A DNA stretch of 64,000 bases from Streptomyces sp. CB01373. Lineage in GTDB: Bacteria > Actinomycetota > Actinomycetes > Streptomycetales > Streptomycetaceae. Both the position numbers and the translations under genes were made by a program. Below the pieces are notes generated by a model, which saw nothing but the letters and a program-made list of their open reading frames with translations, had not been told where the DNA came from and did no database searches. Location of the stretch: assembly GCF_002803075.1 (NCBI RefSeq), contig NZ_NNBK01000007.1, positions 186,001 to 250,000 on the forward strand, read 5' to 3'. Within the stretch, counting starts at the first letter, position 1. Every line of letters begins with the position of its first letter. Of this stretch, positions 34,421-43,035 are shown one piece after another.

Positions 34421-35077
34421 TCAGTAGCGCTGGGCCTTGGCCAGCCGGGCGGTCAGTTTGGGCTCTGCTGGTTTCCGGCTGAACACGATGGGCTGCTGAC
34501 GCTTGCCGGGTTCCAGGTTCTCGGCCCCGGTGTAGCGGGTCTCGACCACATGCCCCCGCGCGTCCACGAAGTCGACCTGCACGGCGTAGGACGCCTTGCG
34601 GTCCGTCTTGTTGGTGATGGTGACCAGGGAAGCCGGCACACCCCCGGACTGCGCCCTGGGCACACCGGTCAGGCCCACCTCCGACAACGCGTTGCCGCGC
34701 CCCGGGACACCCTTGAGCTCCTTCTCGGCGACCGCGGCCCGCCTGGCGGTCTCGGCCGACACCGACGCCTCGAACTCCGAGGCACGCACGGACGCGGACG
34801 AGGCCGCCGCCGACGCCGAGGCGCGGGCGGAGGAGATGGCCGCCGAAGCTGAGGACGCCAGCGCCGACGGCAGCGGCTGGGACGAGAACGACGCCGTGTG
34901 GGGAGGAGTCGGCCTCGGGCTGACGTTGGAACCACTGCCGCCGCTGTGACCGCATCCGGTCAGCACACCGACCGCGAGAGCGAACGTCACAGTGACTGAG
35001 GCCGGGACGGGGTACCGCCCGTGCGGGCGGACACGGCGGAGGGACGGCGACAGGTCTTCCGTCGGCTGAGGGCGCAT
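34421..35077 (-). CDS. Lipoprotein with Ser/Ala-rich coiled region, function unknown
   Basis: From ATG 35077, the hydrophobic segment VTVTFALAVGVLTGCGHSGGSG holds a lipobox (VLTGC, Cys about residue 45). The longer polar N-terminus before it is typical of misannotated or Tat-like starts. A Ser/Ala-rich stretch (ALASSASAAISSARASASAAASSASVRASEFEASVSAETARR) is probably helical coil or glycosylated linker. The C-terminal domain (VPASLVTITNKTDRKASYAVQVDFVDARGHVVETRYTGAENLEPGKRQQPIVFSRKP) is an Ig-like beta sandwich of the FxxxYxV type seen in secreted actinobacterial proteins. Its role is unknown. Confidence 0.72.
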   Translation of the reverse strand: MRPQPTEDLSPSLRRVRPHGRYPVPASVTVTFALAVGVLTGCGHSGGSGSNVSPRPTPPHTASFSSQPLPSALASSASAAISSARASASAAASSASVRASEFEASVSAETARRAAVAEKELKGVPGRGNALSEVGLTGVPRAQSGGVPASLVTITNKTDRKASYAVQVDFVDARGHVVETRYTGAENLEPGKRQQPIVFSRKPAEPKLTARLAKAQRY

Positions 35078-35178
35078 GACCTCATCGTCCGCACTGCGTG
35101 TCGGGCACGCGACGCGGACCGGTCCTGACGGGTGACCCACGGCCGGCGTACGGCGCCCCTCCCGAAAATCCCGACCCT

Positions 35179-35193
35179 AGACATAAGATGTCT
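35179..35193 (+). promoter_or_regulatory. Inverted-repeat operator upstream of the dehydrogenase pair
   Basis: AGACATAAGATGTCT is a 15-bp palindrome, AGACAT/ATGTCT around AAG. It is followed at once by TGACGTCT. The site lies 47 nt before the start of the first dehydrogenase, where it could block transcription initiation. Similar ATGTC/GACAT repeats are bound by GntR/FadR-type regulators in Streptomyces. Confidence 0.65.
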
Positions 35194-35239
35194 GACGTCT
35201 GAACTCGAAACCCGAAGAGTCGAGTGTGAGGAGCCGCGC

Positions 35240-36301
35240 GTGCGCCCTGCCCCCGTTCCCGGAGAGGCCCCGCCCGGAGAGAGGGAACCGCGAGACCCCG
35301 GGCGGCGGCCGGGTGGCCACCGCGTGGCCGTCCTCGGCGCCGGTGCCATCGCCCGTGACCACGTCGCCGCGCTCGCGCAGGTGCCGGGAATGCGCCTGTC
35401 CCACGTCGTCGACCGGCACCCCGAGCGGGCGGCCGCGCTGGCCGCCCTCGCCGAGGGAGCCACGTGGTCCACCGACCCGGCGAGCGCGTGGTCGGACGGC
35501 ATCGACGTCACCGCCGTGTGCACCTCACCCGAATCGCATGCGGAGTTCTCCGTGGCGGCGCTGGAAGCCGGCCGCGCGGTCCTCCTGGAGAAGCCCGCCG
35601 CGCTGAACGTGGCCGACGCCGACCGGATCCTCGCCGCCGCGAGGTCCGCGGGCCGGCCCCTGCTCGTCGCCCAGACAGCCCGCTTCCAGCCCGTCCACCT
35701 CGAAGTCGCCCGGGCGGTCGCCGAGCGCGCGATCGGCACTCCGCGCCTGGCCCACCTCACCTGGTACACCGGGCACGTCTGGCCCGGAGGCTGGCGGGGC
35801 TGGCAGCTGAACCCGTCCCGTTCCGGAGGCCATGTCGCCCACAACGGCGTGCACGCCCTCGACCTGCTGACCTGGCTCATGGACGACGAACCGGTCCGCG
35901 TCTTCGCGCGCCCCTGCCGCACCTGGGCGCCCGGGATGCCGACCCCCGACAGCTTCCAGATCCTCGTACGCTTCGCCGGCGGCGCCCTCGCCACCGTGGA
36001 ACTGTGTTACGCCCTCGCGGAACGCGGCACGTTCGTCCGCCGGCTCGTGCTGTCCGGCACGACCGGCACCCTGCACCACAGCAGCGAGGACGAGCCGAGA
36101 GCGCACTCCGCGTCGCCGGTCGCCCCCGCCTCGATCGACGGCGCCATGACGGAGCAGACCAGGCATCTGCGCGACGTGCTCGACGGCGTGACCGCCCCGC
36201 TGACCGCTCCCCACCAGATACGTGCCGCTCTGGCCGCCGCCCTGGCGGCACAGCTCAGCGCGGACGAGGGCCGCCCCGTCGACGTCAAGGAGGTCTGCTG
36301 A
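35240..36301 (+). CDS. Gfo/Idh/MocA family oxidoreductase (first of a pair)
   Basis: About 353 residues. A nucleotide-binding domain (HRVAVLGAGAIARDHVAALAQVPGMRLSHVVDRHPERA) with the catalytic-loop EKPAALNVADAD near residue 115 is followed by the C-terminal domain starting TARFQPVHLEVARAV and the motif SGGHVAHNGVHALDLLTWLM. The conserved Lys of EKP and the His of NGVHALD are present, so it is expected to be an active sugar/inositol-type dehydrogenase. GTG 35240 has AGGAG upstream; in-frame codons farther up run through the operator. The next gene starts one base after its stop. Confidence 0.9.
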   Translation: MRPAPVPGEAPPGEREPRDPGRRPGGHRVAVLGAGAIARDHVAALAQVPGMRLSHVVDRHPERAAALAALAEGATWSTDPASAWSDGIDVTAVCTSPESHAEFSVAALEAGRAVLLEKPAALNVADADRILAAARSAGRPLLVAQTARFQPVHLEVARAVAERAIGTPRLAHLTWYTGHVWPGGWRGWQLNPSRSGGHVAHNGVHALDLLTWLMDDEPVRVFARPCRTWAPGMPTPDSFQILVRFAGGALATVELCYALAERGTFVRRLVLSGTTGTLHHSSEDEPRAHSASPVAPASIDGAMTEQTRHLRDVLDGVTAPLTAPHQIRAALAAALAAQLSADEGRPVDVKEVC

Positions 36302-36302
36302 C

Positions 36303-37370
36303 ATGAGGATCCTCATCGCGTCCGGGGTCCGGCACGCCCGTGACTACGTGCCGCTGCTGCGGTCCCTGCCCGGCATCGAAGTGATCGGCTGCTCCGACAC
36401 CGCCGACAGCCCCTTCGCCGAGGACAGTGCCACCCTCGCCCGGACGACGGGCATTGCGCTGCTCGACCTGGAGCAGGGTCTCGCCTCCTGCGACATCGCC
36501 CTCGTGTGCAGCGAGCCCACGCGCCACGTCGAACTCGCACTGAGAGCGCTCGAAGCCGGCCGCCACGTCATCGTCGACAAGCCCGCCGCCACCGACACCC
36601 TCGGCGCACAGCGCCTGTGGGACGCGGCCGACCGCTCCCGCGGGCTGCTCACCGCCGTCCACCGCCTGTACTCCCCGCAACTCGTCCGCGCCCGGCGCAT
36701 CGTGGACTCCGGCGCGATCGGCCTGCCCCTGGCCGTCGACGCGGAGTGGCTCGCGGCCGGCGGACTCGACGGAACCACGGTCGAGCGCCCCGAACTCGTC
36801 TGCGACCCCGCCCTGTCCGGCGGCGGCGAACTCATGAACTTCGGCTGGTATCCAGCGCTGGCGATCCGGCACCTGACCGGACTGGACGTGGAGGAGGTCG
36901 TCGCCTTCAGCAGCGCCGCGCCCCACGCTCCCCTCTTCGACGGTCCGCACGGCACCCACGGTGTCGAGGACGCGGCGGTGCTCTCGCTCCGCCTGCGCAA
37001 CGGAGTGGTGGCGACCGCCACCGTGGCCCGCACACCCGCCGGTGTCGGCCCGGCGCCGGTCTCGTCGAGCCTGCGGGTGCTCGGCTCGCACGGCCACGCG
37101 CTCGCCGACGAGGACGCTCCCTCCGTCTCCGTGCGCGGGACGGACGGCGGCAGCGTGTCCCGCCAGATCGGCGGGCCCGCCGGGGTGACGGCGCTGCGCC
37201 GGCTCTTCACCGAGTTCTGCGACGACATCCGCTACGGACGTACTCCCCTGGTCACGGCGGCCGACATCCACGCGGCGGTCGCGGTCGTCGAGGCCGCGCT
37301 GTTCTCCGCACGCAAGAACGGCGCCCCCGTCGCGCCCGCCGTCCGCACGACGGCTACAACGGGGACATGA
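36303..37370 (+). CDS. Gfo/Idh/MocA family oxidoreductase (second of a pair)
   Basis: A 355-residue partner whose ATG lies one base past the stop of the previous gene, with AAGGAGG upstream. The N-terminus MRILIASGVRHARDYVPLLRSLPGIEVIGC lacks the usual GxGxxG: the loop reads ASGVRHA. DKPAATDTLGAQRLW replaces EKP, and GGGELMNFGWYPALAIRHLTG has NFGWY in place of the typical DxGxH. These changes around the cofactor and catalytic sites suggest altered cofactor use, or a non-catalytic partner of the first protein. Two-subunit dehydrogenases of this family are known, but this pair is an inference. Confidence 0.85.
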   Translation: MRILIASGVRHARDYVPLLRSLPGIEVIGCSDTADSPFAEDSATLARTTGIALLDLEQGLASCDIALVCSEPTRHVELALRALEAGRHVIVDKPAATDTLGAQRLWDAADRSRGLLTAVHRLYSPQLVRARRIVDSGAIGLPLAVDAEWLAAGGLDGTTVERPELVCDPALSGGGELMNFGWYPALAIRHLTGLDVEEVVAFSSAAPHAPLFDGPHGTHGVEDAAVLSLRLRNGVVATATVARTPAGVGPAPVSSSLRVLGSHGHALADEDAPSVSVRGTDGGSVSRQIGGPAGVTALRRLFTEFCDDIRYGRTPLVTAADIHAAVAVVEAALFSARKNGAPVAPAVRTTATTGT

Positions 37371-37384
37371 CACTCCCGCGGGCA

Positions 37385-37424
37385 GCACGCGCCCCCGGCG
37401 AGTTCATGACTGCCGGGGGCGTGC
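37385..37424. terminator. Bidirectional terminator between convergent genes
   Basis: A hairpin with arms GCACGC-GCCCCCGGC (37385-37399) and GCCGGGGGC-GTGC (37412-37424), with one two-base bulge and a 12-base loop. It lies between the dehydrogenase stop and the stop of the opposing monooxygenase gene, so it can serve both. Confidence 0.6.
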
Positions 37425-37449
37425 GGCTCCGCTCGGTGTGGTCCGTTTC

Positions 37450-38616
37450 TCAGGCGGCGACGGCGGTGTCCCAGTGGATCCGGTGGTCGTACTGCCATTC
37501 CATCTTCTCGGGGGTGCCGAGGCGGGCGAAGAGCGGCAGGAGAGCGTCGCGGAACACCCGGCCGACAGGCCCGGCGGCCTTCCCGCTGTTGGTACGAGCG
37601 GCCTCGGCGATGACCCGCTCGACCCGGGCGCGGCGGGCGCGCTCGTAGGCGGCGAAGGCTTGGGAGCGCGGCAGGTCCCGGAGCGCGCGAGCGAGTTCCA
37701 CGGCACTTTCCGCGGCGAGTGAGGCGCCCTGGCCGGAGCTGGGAGAAGTGGCGTGGGCGGAGTCGCCCACCAGCACCATCCGGCCGCGGTGCCAGTGCGG
37801 GACGTGCGGCAGGTCCTCCATGGGCCCGGCGGTGACCAGGGCTTCGGGCGAGGTGCGCCGCAGCAGGTCCAGGGCGGGGACGGTGTCACCGGCGAAGGCC
37901 TCGCCCAGCCGGCGCAGCCACTCCTCGTTCGGGGTCTGCCGCACCTGCTGCCATGTCGCGTAGGGGTGGGGGAGGTTGGCGAACCAGACGCCGCTGCCGT
38001 CGTCGAAGGTCTGGTACCCGAAGAAGGCCCGGCGGCCGAAGGCCATGTACATCCGGTCGCCGGTGGGCGGCAGTCCGGCGCCGTCGACGCGGGCGCCGAA
38101 GCCGAGCAGTCCGCTGTAGCGCGGCTGAGGAGCCCGGGGGTCGATCAGCCCGCGGACAGTGGAGCGCAGGCCGTCCGCACCGATCAGGACGTCGGCCTCC
38201 TCACTGACGGTGCCGTCGGCGAAGACGGCCCTGATGCCGGTGCCGCTGTCGCGGACGTCGACGAGTTCGTGGCCGTGGTGGGCCGGGACACCCTGGTGCA
38301 GGGCCAGGTCGTAGAGCCGCCGGTAGAGGTCGGCGCGCCAGGTGAACCGCATGGGCCGGCGGATCTCGGTGATGGCCCGGCCCTTGTGGTTCTGCAGCAC
38401 GATGGCGTTCATCGGGACGCCGACCCGGTCGAGTCCGACCAGGCCGAGTGCGGCACGGCCGTTGGGGGCGACGCTCAGGGCGCCGCCGATGCCGTCGGCG
38501 GTCGCGGAGTGGGACTCGTACACGGCGGCCTCGATCCCGGCCCTGTGCAGAGCGAGAGCTGCCACCGGGCCGGCGATGCCGCCTCCCACGACGATGGCGG
38601 TGCGGGTGCGGGTCAT
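37450..38616 (-). CDS. FAD-dependent monooxygenase (PHBH fold, TetX-like)
   Basis: A 388-residue flavoprotein hydroxylase. The first FAD motif is TAIVVGGGIAGPVAALALHRAGIEAAVYE. The DG motif DVLIGADGLRSTVRGLI lies near residue 155. The second FAD motif is RMVLVGDSAHATSPSSGQGASLAAESAVELA near 285. The family oxidises aromatics, tetracyclines and related rings. A second start in MTRTRTA is used; nothing upstream in frame is conserved. Only a base separates its ATG from the stop of the upstream gene (TGACATG), so both are translated together under the PadR-controlled promoter. Confidence 0.93.
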   Translation of the reverse strand: MTRTRTAIVVGGGIAGPVAALALHRAGIEAAVYESHSATADGIGGALSVAPNGRAALGLVGLDRVGVPMNAIVLQNHKGRAITEIRRPMRFTWRADLYRRLYDLALHQGVPAHHGHELVDVRDSGTGIRAVFADGTVSEEADVLIGADGLRSTVRGLIDPRAPQPRYSGLLGFGARVDGAGLPPTGDRMYMAFGRRAFFGYQTFDDGSGVWFANLPHPYATWQQVRQTPNEEWLRRLGEAFAGDTVPALDLLRRTSPEALVTAGPMEDLPHVPHWHRGRMVLVGDSAHATSPSSGQGASLAAESAVELARALRDLPRSQAFAAYERARRARVERVIAEAARTNSGKAAGPVGRVFRDALLPLFARLGTPEKMEWQYDHRIHWDTAVAA

Positions 38617-38617
38617 G

Positions 38618-39088
38618 TCAACGGGTCCTCTCGCGGGTGGGGTCGTCGACGGTGGGCAGGCCGCCCTCGCGGTGGGCGCGGCGCAGGTCGTCCAGGTAGG
38701 CGCGGGAGCACATGGCGGTGAGCTGGGCGTTCCCGCCGCGGCGGATCCGGATCTCACCGTCACTGACCGCCCCGGCCAGCCGCAGCCGCGCCGGCCCGGC
38801 ACCGGGCTGCGCGTCCTTCACCCGGCCACGGCGGGCGAAGGCGAGGTCCCGGCTGTCCACGGAGACCTCGTCGGGCAGCAGCAGGGTGAGCGTGGCACGG
38901 ACGAGTTCCAGATCCGTCGTCAGCGGCTCGTCCCAGCCGATGTGCGGGGAGCGCAGGTCCAGCACGACGTTGGCGTGGCGGGCGTGCACGTCGAACTCGG
39001 TGGCCTCGGTCCAGTGGCCCAGGTGCTTCACGGTGGCGTGGTCCGCGTGGATGCGCTCGGCGGACGCGAGCCGGGTCGGCGTCATCAT
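38618..39088 (-). CDS. Conserved protein of unknown function, cotranscribed with the monooxygenase
   Basis: A 156-residue soluble protein beginning MMTPTRLASAERIHADHATVKHLGHWTEATEFDVHARHANVVLDLRSPHI. The alternation of short strands with residues typical of a beta-helix-like or LiaF-type C-terminal domain (VVLDLRSP, LTLLLPDEVSVDSRDLAF) is visible, but no family is certain. The last 35 residues are charged. The ATG lies seven bases behind AACTAT, which fits a leaderless mRNA. Because a PadR gene is divergent and a monooxygenase follows, the protein probably assists or modulates the same detoxification or stress response. Confidence 0.65.
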   Translation of the reverse strand: MMTPTRLASAERIHADHATVKHLGHWTEATEFDVHARHANVVLDLRSPHIGWDEPLTTDLELVRATLTLLLPDEVSVDSRDLAFARRGRVKDAQPGAGPARLRLAGAVSDGEIRIRRGGNAQLTAMCSRAYLDDLRRAHREGGLPTVDDPTRERTR

Positions 39089-39095
39089 GGAATTG

Positions 39096-39134
39096 ATAGT
39101 TGCAGTGAAACTAGTATCATGTCAACTAGTTCAC
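39096..39134. promoter_or_regulatory. PadR operator and promoters between divergent genes
   Basis: GTGAAACTAGT (39105-39115) faces AACTAGTTCAC (39124-39134), an imperfect inverted repeat. On the minus strand, TTGACA (39125-39120) and AACTAT (39101-39096) sit 18 bp apart as -35 and -10, with the left arm between them. A PadR dimer bound to the repeat would lie inside this promoter. For padR, TAGGCT at 39150-39155 is six bases before its ATG. Confidence 0.7.
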
Positions 39135-39161
39135 TTGAGATCATTCGGCTAGGCTCCAGGC

Positions 39162-39755
39162 ATGCGCAGCTCCCCACTCGGCCTGACCGTTCTCTCACTG
39201 CTGCACTTGCGGCCACTGCACCCGTACGGCATCCAGCGGCTGATCAAGCAGTGGGGAAAGGACCAGGTCGTCAACGTCAGCCAGCGGGCGAGCCTGTACC
39301 GGACCATCGACAGGCTGCTCGACGCCGGACTGATCGCGGTGCGCGAGACCAGTCGGGACCAGCAGTACCCCGAGCGCACGGTCTACGAGGTGACCGGCGC
39401 GGGCCGCGCGGCAACCCGTGAATGGCTGCGGGAGATGCTGGCCGCCCCGCGAGCGGAGTACCCGGAGTTCCCCGCCGCGCTCTCGTTCACCATGATGCTG
39501 CTGCCGCATGAGGTACAGGCCGACCTGACCGCTCGCGCCGCACAGGTGCGTGCCCGGCTCGCCGAACTGGGCACCGCCGCCGAGGCGGCACGGCAGGCGG
39601 CACTGCCGCGGATCGCCATGCTGGAGGACGAGTACCGCAGCACCGTACTGACCGCGGAGCTCGGCTGGCTCGACACGATCACGTCCGACCTCCGCTCCGG
39701 CGCACTCACCTGGGACTACGAGACTCTGGCCGCCCTGGCCCGAGAGACGTCCTGA
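39162..39755 (+). CDS. PadR family transcriptional regulator
   Basis: A 197-residue PadR regulator: MRSSPLGLTVLSLLHLRPLHPYGIQRLIKQWGKD opens the winged helix, with LYRTIDRLLDAGLIAVRETSRDQQYPERTVYEVTGAGRAATREWL as recognition helix and wing. The C-terminal half is helical for dimerisation. The divergent pair (unknown protein plus FAD monooxygenase) is its likely target, since PadR proteins typically control an adjacent detoxification gene and respond to aromatic compounds. TAGGCT with a six-base gap to the ATG suggests a leaderless mRNA. Confidence 0.9.
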   Translation: MRSSPLGLTVLSLLHLRPLHPYGIQRLIKQWGKDQVVNVSQRASLYRTIDRLLDAGLIAVRETSRDQQYPERTVYEVTGAGRAATREWLREMLAAPRAEYPEFPAALSFTMMLLPHEVQADLTARAAQVRARLAELGTAAEAARQAALPRIAMLEDEYRSTVLTAELGWLDTITSDLRSGALTWDYETLAALARETS

Positions 39756-40096
39756 CCCTGAGCTCCACACCCGCGCCGCCGTTCGTGACGCCGTGCGGTC
39801 CGCGAGTCCGCCGCCCCCGTGTGAGCGGGGGCACACCGTCGCGGGACTTCCGATCCGGCTGGTGGAGGCGTACGTTCCGTTTACCTCGCGAAGGCGCCTC
39901 CGGGGCGCCGGCCCGCCGGTCCTGGGCGGCGGGCCACGCGGGGGCCAACCGCGGCTGCGCGGAGCTGGATTGCGGCGTGGTCGTCCCGCACGGCCGCACT
40001 CCTACTGGCCGGCTCAGGGATCGTCACGGTGTGCCTGCCGGCACATACACGGTTTTCGATACGCCGACGATATGTGCCGCCTCGTAGCCTCGCAGC
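39756..40096. other. Intergenic region before the two-component system
   Basis: No gene is supported in these 341 bases. There are GC-rich hairpins (GGCGCC pair near 39890-39906; GGCCCGCC with GGCGGGCC near 39908-39933) that may end the padR mRNA. TAGCCT at 40085-40090 lies six bases before the response regulator ATG. Confidence 0.6.
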
Positions 40097-40792
40097 ATGC
40101 GTGTACTGATCGTCGAGGACGAAACCTATATGGCGGAGGCCATCCGCGACGGCCTGCGTCTGGAAGCGATCGCGGCGGACATCGCAGGTGACGGCGACAC
40201 GGCGCTGGAGCTGCTGAGTGTCAACGCCTACGACATCGCCGTCCTCGACCGGGACATCCCCGGACCCAGCGGTGACGAGATCGCCAAAGGCATCGTCGCC
40301 TCCGGCAGCGGCATGCCGATCCTCATGCTCACCGCCGCCGACCGTCTCGACGACAAGGCCACCGGGTTCGAACTCGGCGCCGACGACTACCTCACGAAGC
40401 CGTTCGACCTCCGGGAACTCGTGCTCAGGCTCAGAGCACTCGACCGCAGACGTGCACACAACAGGCCGCCCGTGCGGGAGATCGCGGGTCTGCGGCTGGA
40501 TCCGTTCCGCCGGGAGGTCCACCGCCACGGCCGCCATGTCGCGCTGACCAGGAAGCAGTTCGCGGTGCTCGAAGTCCTCGTCGCGGCCGAGGGCGGTGTC
40601 GTCAGCGCCGAGGAACTCCTGGAACGCGCGTGGGACGAGAACGCGGACCCGTTCACCAACGCGGTGCGCATCACCGTATCGGCACTGCGCAAGCGTCTTG
40701 GCGAACCCTGGATCATCGCCACCGTGCCGGGCGCCGGCTACCGCATCGACACGCGACCGGAGGCCGGAGCCGAGGGAGGAGACCGTGGATAG
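40097..40792 (+). CDS. OmpR-type response regulator
   Basis: A 231-residue regulator. The receiver domain MRVLIVEDETYMAEAIRDGLRLEAI has acidic pair Glu7-Asp8, phosphoacceptor Asp51 (IAVLDRDIPG), Thr in MLTAADR and Lys in DYLTKPFD. The winged-helix DNA-binding domain spans about residues 128-220 (RLDPFRREVHRHGRHVALTRKQFAVLEVL, TVPGAGYRIDTRP). It overlaps the kinase start by eight bases. TAGCCT and a six-base gap before the ATG point to a leaderless mRNA. The likely target is its own operon including the downstream phosphatase-fold gene. Confidence 0.95.
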   Translation: MRVLIVEDETYMAEAIRDGLRLEAIAADIAGDGDTALELLSVNAYDIAVLDRDIPGPSGDEIAKGIVASGSGMPILMLTAADRLDDKATGFELGADDYLTKPFDLRELVLRLRALDRRRAHNRPPVREIAGLRLDPFRREVHRHGRHVALTRKQFAVLEVLVAAEGGVVSAEELLERAWDENADPFTNAVRITVSALRKRLGEPWIIATVPGAGYRIDTRPEAGAEGGDRG

Positions 40793-41861
40793 AGCGCCCG
40801 GATTGAGCGTTCGCCTCAAACTCACGCTCAGCTACGCCGGATTCCTCATGCTGGCCGGGGCCCTCTTGCTCGTGGCCGTGTGGGTGTCCCTGCTGCGTTT
40901 CATGCCCGACATGGGAGCCAGCCCCGCCGGGCCGCTGAAGCGCTCCGACTTCCTGCGCATCTTCGCGCCGATCGCGGGCGCGGGGCTGGTCTTCCTGCTG
41001 GTGTTCGGTCTCCTGGGAGGATGGATTCTCGCCGGCCGCATGCTCGCCCCGCTGACCCGCATCACGGACGCCACACGCATGGCCGCGAACGGGTCACTCT
41101 CCCACCGGATCCGGCTGGAAGGCCGCAAGGACGAGTTCCGCGAGCTCGGCGACGCCTTCGACGCCATGCTCGTACGGCTCGAAGCACACGTCGCCGAGCA
41201 GCGGAGATTCGCGGCCAACGCCTCGCACGAACTGCGCACCCCGCTCGCGATCTCGCAGGCACTGCTCGACGTGGCCCGCAACGATCCGCCGCACGACCCC
41301 GGCGAACTCGTCGACCGCCTCCACGCCGTCAACGCCCGGGCGATCGACCTCACCGAGGCGCTGCTCGTGCTCAGCCGCGCCGACCAGAGGGCCTTCACCC
41401 GGGAGCCCGTCGACCTGTCCTTGCTCATGGAGGAGGCCGCCGAGACACTTCTCCCGCTCGCCGAGAAGCGCGGTATCACCCTCGACACGTCCGGTGACAT
41501 CACCCCGGCGTTCGGGTCGCAGGCGCTCCTGCTCCAGATGACGACGAACCTTGTGCACAACGCCATCGTGCACAACCTGCCCGAACAAGGCGCCGTGTGG
41601 GTCACGACCGGCGTCCGCGCCGAGACCGTGGTGCTCACTGTCGAGAACAGCGGCGAGAAGCTTTCCTCCGAGTTGGTCTCGACACTCACCGAACCGTTTC
41701 AGCGCGGCACCGCACGCATACGCGACGACCACGCCGGTGTGGGCCTCGGCCTGGCGATCGTCAAGAGGATCACCGAAGTGCACGACGGATCCCTCACCAT
41801 CACCCCGCGCTCCGCGGGCGGACTCCGTATCACCGTTCAGCTTCCGATATTTCACGATTAG
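40785..41861 (+). CDS. Sensor histidine kinase
   Basis: A 358-residue kinase. Two membrane helices (SYAGFLMLAGALLLVAVWVS and IFAPIAGAGLVFLLVFGLLGGWILAG) frame a short extracellular loop of about 35 residues (LLRFMPDMGASPAGPLKRSD). HAMP (AGRMLAPLTRITDATRMAANG) is followed by the dimerisation helix with phosphorylated His148 in NASHELRTPLAISQ, then HATPase motifs N (NLVHNAIVHN), G1 and G2 (GVGLGLAIVKRITEVH). GTG 40785 lies inside the regulator gene and follows GGGAGGAG. The short loop fits sensing of a membrane-linked stress such as a cell-wall antibiotic, as in VanS-type kinases, but this is inferred. Confidence 0.93.
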   Translation: MDRAPGLSVRLKLTLSYAGFLMLAGALLLVAVWVSLLRFMPDMGASPAGPLKRSDFLRIFAPIAGAGLVFLLVFGLLGGWILAGRMLAPLTRITDATRMAANGSLSHRIRLEGRKDEFRELGDAFDAMLVRLEAHVAEQRRFAANASHELRTPLAISQALLDVARNDPPHDPGELVDRLHAVNARAIDLTEALLVLSRADQRAFTREPVDLSLLMEEAAETLLPLAEKRGITLDTSGDITPAFGSQALLLQMTTNLVHNAIVHNLPEQGAVWVTTGVRAETVVLTVENSGEKLSSELVSTLTEPFQRGTARIRDDHAGVGLGLAIVKRITEVHDGSLTITPRSAGGLRITVQLPIFHD

Positions 41862-41873
41862 GGCATTTGGTCA

Positions 41874-43031
41874 GTGAGTGAACCCATACAAGAATTCGCG
41901 GGTGCGCGGCAGCAGTTCGAAGCCGAGGAACGCGCCGAGACCCTGAACAAGGCGGACACCGCGGACACGGCGGAGACCGGACCGGGCGGCGCCGACCGCC
42001 GGAACACCGGCCCCGGCACCCGGCGCGCGGTCATCCGCCGGGCGCTCCGCGTCGACGCGTGGCCGGGGCCGTGGAAGCGCGGCCCGCTGATCGCGGCGTC
42101 GGCGCTGCTGCTGGGCCTGCTCATGCTGCTGCACGCCAGGATCCCGAACCGGATCGGGAACCTCGGCAGCCTGGTGGAGACCTTCCTGCCGTGGTTCGGC
42201 CTGTTCATCCCGGTGCTGCTGGCCGGGGCGCTGTGGCGCCGCTCCGCCGCCGCGGCGGCCGCGCTGCTGCTGCCGGTGGCGGTGTGGCTGAACCTCTTCG
42301 ACGGGCTGCTCACCGACAAGTCCCACCCGGGCGGCGACCTCACCGTGGCGAGCCACAACGTCGACGCCGGCAACCCCGACCCGGCGGGTACCGCGCGCGA
42401 CCTGGCCGCCTCCGGTGCGGACGTGCTGGCACTGGAGGAGCTGACCGAGCAGGCTCGGGACGCGTACGAGAAGGGGCTGGCGAAGGCGTACCCGTACCAC
42501 ACGGTGCAGGGCACGGTCGGGCTGTGGAGCAAGCTGCCGCTGTCGGACACCCGGCCGGTCGACATCAAGACGGACTACGGGCCACTGGGGGACACCAAGC
42601 CGGCCGACGTCAAGATGGCCTACAACCGGGCGCTGCGGACCACGGTGGCCACGGACCAGGGTCCACTGACGGTCTATGTCGCCCACCTGGGATCCGTACG
42701 GGTCATGCCCAGGGGAGGCTTCTGGACGGTCTCACGGGACAGGGGCGCGCAGGCGCTCGGCGAGGCCATCGCCGCCGATCCGAGTGAGCGGGTGGTGCTG
42801 CTCGGCGACCTGAACGGCACCATGGACGACCGCGCGTTCGCCGGCATCACCTCGCGGCTGCGGTCGGTCCAGGACGCGGCCGGGGGCGGTTTCGGCTTCA
42901 CCTGGCCGGCGAAGTTCCCGGTGGCGCGGATCGACGAGATCCTGGTCAGGGGCGTGAAGCCGGAGAGCTCTTGGGTGCTGCCGGCCACCGGCAGCGACCA
43001 CCTGCCGGTGGCGGCCGGAATCAGCTGGTGA
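41874..43031 (+). CDS. VanJ-like membrane protein, endonuclease/exonuclease/phosphatase fold
   Basis: 385 residues. A cytoplasmic polar N-terminus of about 60 residues precedes three hydrophobic helices (PLIAASALLLGLLMLLHARI, FGLFIPVLLAGALW and AAAAALLLPVAVWLNLFDG). The extracytoplasmic phosphatase-fold domain then reads DLTVASHNVDAGNPDPAGTARDLAASGADVLALEELT, VYVAHLGSVR, VLLGDLNGTMDD and SDHLPVAAGISW, carrying the family His, Asp and Glu residues. VanJ proteins in S. coelicolor have this build and confer teicoplanin resistance. Twelve bases separate it from the kinase gene, so the TCS probably controls it. The link to glycopeptide resistance is inferred. Confidence 0.75.
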   Translation: MSEPIQEFAGARQQFEAEERAETLNKADTADTAETGPGGADRRNTGPGTRRAVIRRALRVDAWPGPWKRGPLIAASALLLGLLMLLHARIPNRIGNLGSLVETFLPWFGLFIPVLLAGALWRRSAAAAAALLLPVAVWLNLFDGLLTDKSHPGGDLTVASHNVDAGNPDPAGTARDLAASGADVLALEELTEQARDAYEKGLAKAYPYHTVQGTVGLWSKLPLSDTRPVDIKTDYGPLGDTKPADVKMAYNRALRTTVATDQGPLTVYVAHLGSVRVMPRGGFWTVSRDRGAQALGEAIAADPSERVVLLGDLNGTMDDRAFAGITSRLRSVQDAAGGGFGFTWPAKFPVARIDEILVRGVKPESSWVLPATGSDHLPVAAGISW

Positions 43032-43035
43032 GAGG

